Shown piece after piece: positions 1 to 4,599 of a DNA stretch of 8,632 nucleotides. Under the pieces are notes generated by a model. It made no database searches and was not told the origin of the DNA. It worked only from the letters and a program-made list of their open reading frames with translations. The stretch's first letter is position 1. The number at the start of each line of letters is the position of its first letter. The DNA is from an uncultured Lachnospiraceae bacterium (GTDB lineage Bacteria; Bacillota; Clostridia; Lachnospirales; Lachnospiraceae), in the NCBI GenBank assembly GCA_949346185.1, contig CASGVX010000079.1, positions 1 to 8,632 on the forward strand. The letters run 5' to 3'. The translations under genes and the position numbers were made by a program.

Positions 1-720
1 CAAATTCAAAGGATCTGGCCCAAGGAAAGACGCAAACACACCCGGCGTATCGGACACCGTGCTATCCGTCACCCGCGCCAGTCCGTCCATAGCCTCCATA
101 AAGCCGCCCTTGCTCATAAGCACTGCCGCAATTATCACCACGATCCCCACCAGCATAATGATTCCCTGAATGAAATCATTGATAGCCGTAGCCATATATC
201 CTCCAGCAATAACATAGATCGCCGTAAGCACCGCCATGACAATAATACAGACGGAGTAATCAATATCGAAAGCCATGCCAAATAGACGGGAAAGTCCATT
301 GTATAAGGATGCGGTGTAGGGAATCAAAAAGATAAAAACAATGACAGACGCTCCGATTTTTAATGCCTGGCTGCCGAAACGCTCCCCAAAAAACTGAGGC
401 ATCGTTGCAGAATCCAAATGCTGGCTCATAATCCGAGTACGCCGCCCCAAAACAACCCAAGCAAGAAGAGAGCCGATGATAGCATTTCCAATCCCCGCCC
501 AAGTAGTGGCAATACCATACTTCCAGCCAAACTGCCCGGCATAACCCACAAATACCACTGCAGAAAAATAAGAAGTTCCATAGGCAAAGGCAGTAAGCCA
601 TGGACCCACGCTCCTCCCGCCCAGAACAAATCCATTGACATCCGTGGCGTTTTTTCGGCAATATATGCCAATGCCAATCAGCAGTGCAAAATACAAAATC
701 AAAATAATCATCTTTAACAT
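1..720 (-). CDS. Sodium:solute symporter (SSS family), 3' end outside window
   Basis: This is the N-terminal half of a sodium-coupled membrane transporter; 240 codons are visible with no stop before the left edge, and the family usually has about 480-530 residues. Hydrophobic segments lie near residues 4-20, 43-64, 71-92, 120-139, 155-173 and 184-202. Family marks seen are GGRSVGPW at 34-41 after the first helix, and IYVIAGGYMATAINDFIQG at 168-186, which nearly matches the SSS signature (aromatic-V-x-x-GG). The ATG at 720 is preceded by GGAGAG at good spacing, so the start is secure. The frame carries its own promoter (794-822) and is separated from the RelA/SpoT operon by a terminator, so it is probably transcribed on its own. 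The substrate (for example an amino acid, sugar or sialic acid) cannot be told from this half. Family call is firm; role beyond Na+-driven uptake is not inferred. Confidence 0.92.
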   Translation of the reverse strand, partial: MLKMIILILYFALLIGIGIYCRKNATDVNGFVLGGRSVGPWLTAFAYGTSYFSAVVFVGYAGQFGWKYGIATTWAGIGNAIIGSLLAWVVLGRRTRIMSQHLDSATMPQFFGERFGSQALKIGASVIVFIFLIPYTASLYNGLSRLFGMAFDIDYSVCIIVMAVLTAIYVIAGGYMATAINDFIQGIIMLVGIVVIIAAVLMSKGGFMEAMDGLARVTDSTVSDTPGVFASFLGPDPLNL

Positions 721-793
721 TTGTCTCTCCAATCTTATGATATATGTAATCATGTGGAGGGTAAAAGGAATTTTCCACCAACACATGCACATC

Positions 794-822
794 ATTATAT
801 CATGCCCTGAGATATTTTACAA
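794..822 (-). promoter_or_regulatory. Sigma-A-type promoter of the symporter gene
   Basis: Read on the minus strand: -35 TTGTAA (817-822), 17-base spacer, and a perfect -10 TATAAT (794-799) preceded by TG one base upstream (extended -10). Transcription would begin near 787, giving a leader of about 67 bases before the ATG at 720. It lies just downstream of the terminator of the preceding operon, so the symporter is an independent unit. Confidence 0.8.
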
Positions 823-836
823 TGAAACTCTCTCAT

Positions 837-869
837 AAAAAATAAGGCCCCACATTGCTGGAGAGCCTT
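837..869 (-). terminator. Rho-independent terminator of the RelA/SpoT operon
   Basis: On the minus strand AAGGC (865-869) pairs with GCCTT (844-848), with a short inner CC/GG pairing and a loop. It is followed by ATTTTTT (837-843). It starts 28 bases past the RelA/SpoT stop codon. It lies outside the repeat at 880-894, so if that repeat marks a cassette boundary the terminator may belong to the host site. Confidence 0.65.
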
Positions 870-879
870 CGCAAGAGAC

Positions 880-894
880 GTCGTAGCGGGCTAC
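880..894. repeat. Hairpin-forming short repeat, left copy
   Basis: The + strand reads GTCGTAGCGG directly followed by GCTAC. The same 10 bases plus GCTAC (with two extra bases, TG, between them) occur in the same orientation at 2611-2627. Each copy is a small palindrome (GTAGC..GCTAC). The left copy begins two bases beyond the stop codon of the RelA/SpoT gene. The two copies bracket the A+T-rich three-gene operon. They may be cassette boundaries or two members of a dispersed palindromic repeat family. Confidence 0.5.
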
Positions 895-896
895 CT

Positions 897-1700
897 TTAT
901 AACTTTTTCTCAACCAACTCATTCAATAAAGTGTCCATATTGGGAGATGTAATATCCTTTATAAATTCAGATTCATCTTCTCGATTAACCATTTCATTCA
1001 TTAATTGTCCAAGAGTGTCGCAGTCTCCCGCAAGTGAACTCAAAATTGAAGAAGCCTGGTTCAGTAACATTTTCTCGTCATTGTGCAAACCATTATTTTT
1101 ATACAATAATTTATGATTGATTTCACTCCACCCTTCCTCAAAAATACTTCGCGTTTGTATTTCTATAGGCGCAACAATATCACCATCCATATATCTAATC
1201 GTATAGTGAATCGAACGATATGTCTCATTAAATTGAAATTCAACATTCTTCAACCCTTCATAAATCTTCTCATTGTCACCTCGCCTTAATTTTATTTGGG
1301 GTTTCTCGCAGAAACTTTTCTTAAATTCCCTTACAATGCTATTGTGCAAGGGATAATAATCACTTTTAAATACATATAACGCCCTAATTCCTATGATATC
1401 CGTAATTTCATATAGATACGTTTCTATATTATATACAGAATTTGTTTCTTCATATTCTATTGATTTACGAATAATCTTCTCTATCAAATGTTCAATGTCC
1501 TTGAGTCTAAATCTGACAGAATGCACTTCAGGCAATGCATTCAACTGATTAACATAATTAACTGCTATTTTTTGGAACTCAGGCATCAATCTTTCATAAT
1601 CATCTGCAATTTCCTGCAATTCATTCCAAGATATATTTGAGCGGAGAAAATCATCCTTAATTTTATATTTTTTCAAAAATGCATCACGCTCTATACTCAT
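897..1700 (-). CDS. Stand-alone RelA/SpoT-domain nucleotide pyrophosphokinase (SAS type)
   Basis: The 267-residue product is predicted to transfer pyrophosphate from ATP to a guanine nucleotide (alarmone synthesis) or, as in toxSAS enzymes, to another acceptor; cytosolic. Synthetase motifs are present in order: R65-x-K67 in VRFRLKDIEHLIEKI (63-77), D101 in DIIGIRAL, Y161 in TYRSIH, and E180 in IEIQTR followed by W191 and H196..YK201. No HD hydrolase, TGS or ACT domain is present, so it is synthetase-only. The glycine normally before the substrate-stacking tyrosine is threonine here (T160), and the usual PK.NGYRSLH stretch is diverged. Residues 1-55 and 205-267 are helical extensions. The ATG is preceded by AGGAG at nine bases and overlaps the upstream stop by 4 bp (ATGA), indicating translational coupling to the 179-residue protein. 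The domain is confident; whether it is a housekeeping alarmone synthetase, a toxin or a defence effector is not decided by sequence, though the context favours an accessory role. Confidence 0.9.
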   Translation of the reverse strand: MSIERDAFLKKYKIKDDFLRSNISWNELQEIADDYERLMPEFQKIAVNYVNQLNALPEVHSVRFRLKDIEHLIEKIIRKSIEYEETNSVYNIETYLYEITDIIGIRALYVFKSDYYPLHNSIVREFKKSFCEKPQIKLRRGDNEKIYEGLKNVEFQFNETYRSIHYTIRYMDGDIVAPIEIQTRSIFEEGWSEINHKLLYKNNGLHNDEKMLLNQASSILSSLAGDCDTLGQLMNEMVNREDESEFIKDITSPNMDTLLNELVEKKL

Positions 1701-2236
1701 ATCTTAATGCTCCTATTTCCATTTGCCACAAAGAAACTACATATGGCTGTCTCTAACGTTTGTGCTGTAAAGGTTCTAAACTTAAAATTATATAGCCAAA
1801 GTTTGCCTAATTCCAAAAGGCTCTGACGATCAATCATATCAGCATGACCAGCATGATGTCTTAATTTTGCTATCAAATTATTCACTGCAAAAAGTTCATT
1901 AATATACAGATCCTCATTTCCTACGTTATCTAATAGTTGGATAGGCTGCCTACGCACAAACCAATAACAACTGTAAGCATAGATTTTATTTAAATTAGCA
2001 TGAGCAATCCCATGAAATTCTTTCATTCTGATGATATCAACAAAATAATCGCAAATTGCACACCCCAATCTCTTTGTATTAATTACAGCCTGTTCTGACA
2101 AGCCTTTTTTATCAATAAACCTCTTCGCTTCTGAGTACCAAATCCCAAAACGCTCTTCCACCTCTTCTATCGTATATTTTTCCAATATTATTTTATAGTC
2201 AATATTGAATTCCATTATTTTTTGCTTTGTCTCCAT
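1697..2236 (-). CDS. Helical protein of unknown function, coupled to RelA/SpoT gene
   Basis: I do not recognise this 179-residue protein. It looks mostly alpha-helical, with no signal peptide and no membrane segment. Likely helices lie around 48-73, 80-101, 113-127 and 137-169. The sequence RHHAGH at 126-131 fits the R-[N/D/H]-x3-H (Rx4H) pattern of HEPN ribonucleases and sits after a long helix, but one short motif does not prove the fold. The start at 2236 has GAGG eight bases upstream. Its stop overlaps the start of the RelA/SpoT gene by 4 bp, and it begins 39 bases after the small acidic gene, so the three are co-transcribed. Tight coupling makes it a candidate partner of the RelA/SpoT enzyme: an antitoxin, a sensor, or a second effector. 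Low G+C matches its operon neighbours and differs from the glucanase genes. Confidence 0.85.
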   Translation of the reverse strand: METKQKIMEFNIDYKIILEKYTIEEVEERFGIWYSEAKRFIDKKGLSEQAVINTKRLGCAICDYFVDIIRMKEFHGIAHANLNKIYAYSCYWFVRRQPIQLLDNVGNEDLYINELFAVNNLIAKLRHHAGHADMIDRQSLLELGKLWLYNFKFRTFTAQTLETAICSFFVANGNRSIKI

Positions 2237-2275
2237 ATGTACATCCTCAATTCACATCTAAAATAGTAAAAATAA

Positions 2276-2479
2276 TTATTCTAAATCTAAAAATGCATCT
2301 GAAAAATCACTATCTAAATATTCAAAAAAGGCCTTGCTATCATCTGCTGCAATCTTGTCTTTATAATTCGGTCCCTTGTTTTCAGACGTTTCTTTCTTAT
2401 ACTGATTTGCTAAAAAATCCTCTTTAAATTTTTCCATTACAATTAAAACATCTTCATCAAAATTATTTCCTTTATCCAT
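2276..2479 (-). CDS. Small acidic protein of unknown function, first gene of RelA/SpoT operon
   Basis: A 67-residue reading (from ATG 2479) or 79-residue reading (from ATG 2515). I prefer 2479: the promoter at 2530-2558 puts the transcript start near 2523, leaving only about 8 leader bases and no ribosome site before 2515, whereas AAGGAG lies 14 bases before 2479 (longer than ideal). The product is acidic: 18 Asp/Glu against 9 Lys in the short form. The last 22 residues carry eight acidic and several aromatic residues and only one lysine. No signal peptide, membrane helix or known domain is visible. It is followed after 39 bases by the 179-residue gene. Size, charge and position as first gene fit an antitoxin or regulatory subunit, but that is inference only. 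The frame could also be non-functional, though its own start signals and promoter argue against this. Confidence 0.68.
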   Translation of the reverse strand: MDKGNNFDEDVLIVMEKFKEDFLANQYKKETSENKGPNYKDKIAADDSKAFFEYLDSDFSDAFLDLE

Positions 2480-2529
2480 TTCGCCTATTTCTTCTCCTTT
2501 CCATAAATTTTTCATTAGATATGTTTAAA

Positions 2530-2558
2530 ATAGTAACACAAGTTTGCAAATAAGTAAA
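2530..2558 (-). promoter_or_regulatory. Probable promoter of the three-gene RelA/SpoT operon
   Basis: On the minus strand: -35 TTTACT (2553-2558), 17-base spacer, -10 TACTAT (2530-2535) preceded by TGT (extended -10). Each hexamer matches the consensus at four of six positions. The predicted start near 2523 supports use of the internal ATG at 2479 rather than 2515. It lies inside the repeat-bounded segment, so the operon carries its own promoter. Confidence 0.5.
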
Positions 2559-2610
2559 TATCATTTTCTAATATTTTCTCAAAACTATACGTTATTATTC
2601 AGATGAATGG

Positions 2611-2627
2611 GTCGTAGCGGTGGCTAC
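2611..2627. repeat. Hairpin-forming short repeat, right copy
   Basis: GTCGTAGCGG then TG then GCTAC, matching the copy at 880-894 except for the TG insertion. CGTAGC (2613-2618) and GCTACG (2623-2628) form a 6-bp stem with a GGTG loop. An alternative stem, GGTGG (2619-2623) with CCACC (2639-2643), would exclude it. It lies about 50 bases upstream of the operon promoter. Confidence 0.5.
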
Positions 2628-2727
2628 GTCGAGTGAATCCACCAAAAGCAACGCAGTTCGATAGAAAATTAGACTAGGAGGTTTGGCTGAATGTCAATGA
2701 TACAGTAGACTAGCGGCATTGGCCATA

Positions 2728-2770
2728 TTTTTTCACCTTACAGCAAAGTTTCTCCCATAAGGTGAAAAAA
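2728..2770. repeat. Perfect 13-bp inverted repeat
   Basis: TTTTTTCACCTTA (2728-2740) and TAAGGTGAAAAAA (2758-2770) are exact reverse complements around a 17-base loop. The A6 tract at 2765-2770 also serves, on the minus strand, as the U tract of the adjoining terminator, so the two structures overlap. Neither strand has a free U run after this hairpin, so it is not an ordinary terminator by itself. Confidence 0.75.
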
Positions 2771-2798
2771 CGCCATACGGGGAAACCCCGCATGGCGT
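2765..2798 (-). terminator. Rho-independent terminator of the LRR/binding-protein gene
   Basis: On the minus strand ACGCCAT-x-CGGGG pairs with CCCCG-x-ATGGCGT (2786-2798 with 2770-2782) with one internal mismatch and a 3-base loop. It is followed immediately by TTTTTT (2765-2770). It begins 42 bases after the stop codon at 2841. Strong and well placed. Confidence 0.88.
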
Positions 2799-2840
2799 CA
2801 TTCTAGCATGATTGCTAAATCATAAACTTATATGAACAAA

Positions 2841-4442
2841 TTATTTGAACTTCTTGTAACCAGATTTCTTTAACTTCTTCACATTAGCCTTCTTGACCTT
2901 CTTGGAACCACCAGATACCTTAATGGTCTTCTTGCAGCCCTTGAATGCACCCTTCTTTACAGAAGAGAGTTTCTTCTTGCCAAGAGTTAATTTATTAAGC
3001 TTCACACAGCCCTTAAATGCGCTTGCACCAATCTTTGTAACGCCTGTAGCCTTAACAGTCGTCAACTTCTTATCAGCGTTAAATGCACTTGTCGGAATAG
3101 ACTTAATCTTGCTTCCCAGTGTAGCCTTTGTCAACTTCTTAGCCTTCTGGAATGCCTTGCTTCCTACGGATGTAACATTGTACTTAGCACCAGTACTCTT
3201 CACGCTAACAGTGTTCTTAACGTTGATAGATTTTGCCTTCTTGCCAGCCTTAGACAGACCTACAACTGCCACGCTACCAGTAGTCTTCTTCTTAGAAACC
3301 GTCGTGATAGTAGCTGCCTTTGTAACCTTGTATGTGAAACTTCCTGCTGTAAACTTCTTGCCCTTTGCAGTACCAAGAGTCTTCACAGTATCCTTTACTG
3401 CCGGGTCATCCTTCTTAGGAGGCGTTACCGTAGGCTTAACATTATCACCACCAGACTTCTTAGCTACAGAGATGCTAATCGTAATCAGGTCACCCTTTGC
3501 AAACTTCTTACCCTTTGCGCCAGCCCCAAGAGGATTAGCCTTCTCATCGCCCCACTCATTCCACAGACTAAGTCTGATATTGCCCTGATCATCATGCAGT
3601 TTAGCAGCGCTGTAGTCAAAGCCCTGATCACCAATAGTCACGCTGTTTCCTACAACCTCAAAATCTGTAGGCATTGCCTTCAAGTCAGTAGATATCCAAG
3701 TTGCCATCTTGCCAATCTCGCCGTCCTTACCAGCCTGCGTACGCAGATTAATTACGCCTGACGTTGTAACATCCACAGACCATGCATCCGGTGTAGCCGG
3801 TATGACACTCTTCTTTTCAGTATCATTCCACTCCCAGATAGAGTTATTGTCTGCAATCTCCATCTTAAACTTAGTTACGTCCTTACCCGGCTCTGTCTTA
3901 TCAGCATCCTTTGCAGCGCCCGGCACGACAGCGAAATCGAACTCAACCACATCATCCACCTTAAACTCCACCGCTTCCTTAAGAGGATTACGTGCCTGGT
4001 TGTCTTGTGCCCACTGATTCCAAACACCAATGATGTAGAATTTCTTACCGCTGTTCTCATTCATAGTGGTCGCAGCATTGTTGCCCCACTCTTCCACTTC
4101 CTTGCCATTGATCCTCATAGCCTTCGGCACAAGCTGATAGTCTGCCGGAAGCGCTTCCAAATCAGTCTCAAGCCACAATGCGCCAGTGCTCACAACCGCA
4201 TCTGCTGTCACCTTTCCAGACAATGTATAGGAACCAAAGTCGCTAATCTCCAGTGATGTAGCGGAACCTGATGCCTCGCCACCCCAGCCCCAAATACCTC
4301 CATTATTCGTAATCGAAATCTTGAACGACTTCGATAATCCGGCTGCTTTCGCATCCTTCTTCACACGGCCAAACGCTCCCGCCGTAAGTACTAATGCAGC
4401 GGAAAGTACAAATGAGAGTGCGCGTTTCCATGTTTTTCTCAT
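2841..4442 (-). CDS. Secreted non-catalytic protein: two binding-type modules plus LRR_5 repeats
   Basis: A 533-residue exported protein. Residues 1-34 form a signal peptide (RKTWKR, hydrophobic core 9-23, probable cut after KAA). Two related modules follow: A (38-173) and B (191-327). Shared marks are W51/W53 with W203/W205, LETDLEALPADYQLV (91-105) with ISTDLKAMPTDFEVV (250-264), and VWNQW..NPL (140-154) with LWNEW..NPL (293-305). A Pro/Lys linker (330-352) leads to a region resembling the N-flank of BspA-type repeats (355-424), then LRR_5 units with SAF.. and GAFKGC marks (425-510) and a lysine-rich end. No hydrolase motif is present. Inference: the paired modules bind plant polysaccharide and the repeats hold the protein at the cell surface, helping adhesion beside the two GH5 enzymes. 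The start has AAGGAGG nine bases before ATG 4442; it has its own promoter and terminator. The module family (a CBM such as CBM65, or new) is not assigned. Confidence 0.9.
   Translation of the reverse strand: MRKTWKRALSFVLSAALVLTAGAFGRVKKDAKAAGLSKSFKISITNNGGIWGWGGEASGSATSLEISDFGSYTLSGKVTADAVVSTGALWLETDLEALPADYQLVPKAMRINGKEVEEWGNNAATTMNENSGKKFYIIGVWNQWAQDNQARNPLKEAVEFKVDDVVEFDFAVVPGAAKDADKTEPGKDVTKFKMEIADNNSIWEWNDTEKKSVIPATPDAWSVDVTTSGVINLRTQAGKDGEIGKMATWISTDLKAMPTDFEVVGNSVTIGDQGFDYSAAKLHDDQGNIRLSLWNEWGDEKANPLGAGAKGKKFAKGDLITISISVAKKSGGDNVKPTVTPPKKDDPAVKDTVKTLGTAKGKKFTAGSFTYKVTKAATITTVSKKKTTGSVAVVGLSKAGKKAKSINVKNTVSVKSTGAKYNVTSVGSKAFQKAKKLTKATLGSKIKSIPTSAFNADKKLTTVKATGVTKIGASAFKGCVKLNKLTLGKKKLSSVKKGAFKGCKKTIKVSGGSKKVKKANVKKLKKSGYKKFK
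3462..4331 (-). repeat. Intragenic duplication encoding two tandem tryptophan-rich modules
   Basis: Residues 38-173 (bases 3924-4331) and 191-327 (bases 3462-3872) of the 533-residue protein are diverged copies of one module of about 135 residues. They align at IWGW/IWEW, T-D-L-x-A-[LM]-P-x-D, [VL]WN[QE]W and the final strand (KVDDVVEFDFAV with AKGDLITISISV). Divergence is high, so the duplication is old. Confidence 0.8.
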
Positions 4443-4511
4443 AATACTTTTCCTCCTTTTTAATATATGGTGACATGAGAAATCACCTATGCAATCATTG
4501 CTGTAATCAAC

Positions 4512-4540
4512 ATACTAGCACAGAGTGCAAATTTTGTCTA
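4512..4540 (-). promoter_or_regulatory. Promoter of the LRR/binding-protein gene
   Basis: On the minus strand: -35 TAGACA (4535-4540), 17-base spacer, -10 TAGTAT (4512-4517) with TG upstream (extended -10). The predicted start near 4505 gives a leader of about 63 bases. There is no strong terminator between the GH5 stop at 4600 and this promoter, so some read-through from the GH5 gene is also possible. Confidence 0.65.
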
Positions 4541-4599
4541 GTAAAAAATCAACCAAATTTCTTAAGTTTTCTTAACAATTTTTAGCAAAAGGGGCGGAA

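Larger units (their letters stand above)
2516..2840. other. Gene-free region between glucanase locus and RelA/SpoT operon
   Basis: These 325 bases hold no convincing gene. From right to left there is a terminator (2765-2798), a perfect 13-bp inverted repeat (2728-2770), an 8-bp direct repeat TAGACTAG (2670-2677 and 2706-2713), the hairpin repeat at 2611-2627, and the operon promoter (2530-2558). On the + strand an ideal AGGAGG (2676-2681) precedes only a five-codon frame (2691-2708), and TTGCAA-17-TCTAAT (2544-2572) resembles a divergent promoter. Composition shifts from A+T-rich to mixed near 2600. Confidence 0.6.

Noticed and set aside
260..790. Minus-strand open frame of 176 codons near the left edge
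   Set aside because: It is out of frame with the symporter, whose frame shows SSS motifs, membrane helices and a ribosome site; this frame shows none.
880..2627. Integron attC sites or a CRISPR array
   Set aside because: The two repeats lack the GTTRRRY/RYYYAAC cores of attC and are only two copies 1.7 kb apart, so neither label fits.
2841..2960. Sortase (LPxTG) or other covalent anchor at the C-terminus of the LRR protein
   Set aside because: The end is lysine-rich with no LPxTG, no hydrophobic stretch and no positive tail after such a stretch.
2893..3588. + strand open frame (231 codons), hydrophobic in appearance
   Set aside because: It is the reverse of a lysine- and alanine-rich LRR region, where AAG codons read back as CTT; the apparent hydrophobic protein is an artefact.
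4562..4575. Hairpin TTAAG-TTTT-CTTAA as a terminator for the complete GH5 gene
   Set aside because: The stem has only five A+T-rich pairs and no U run directly after it, so I do not call a terminator.
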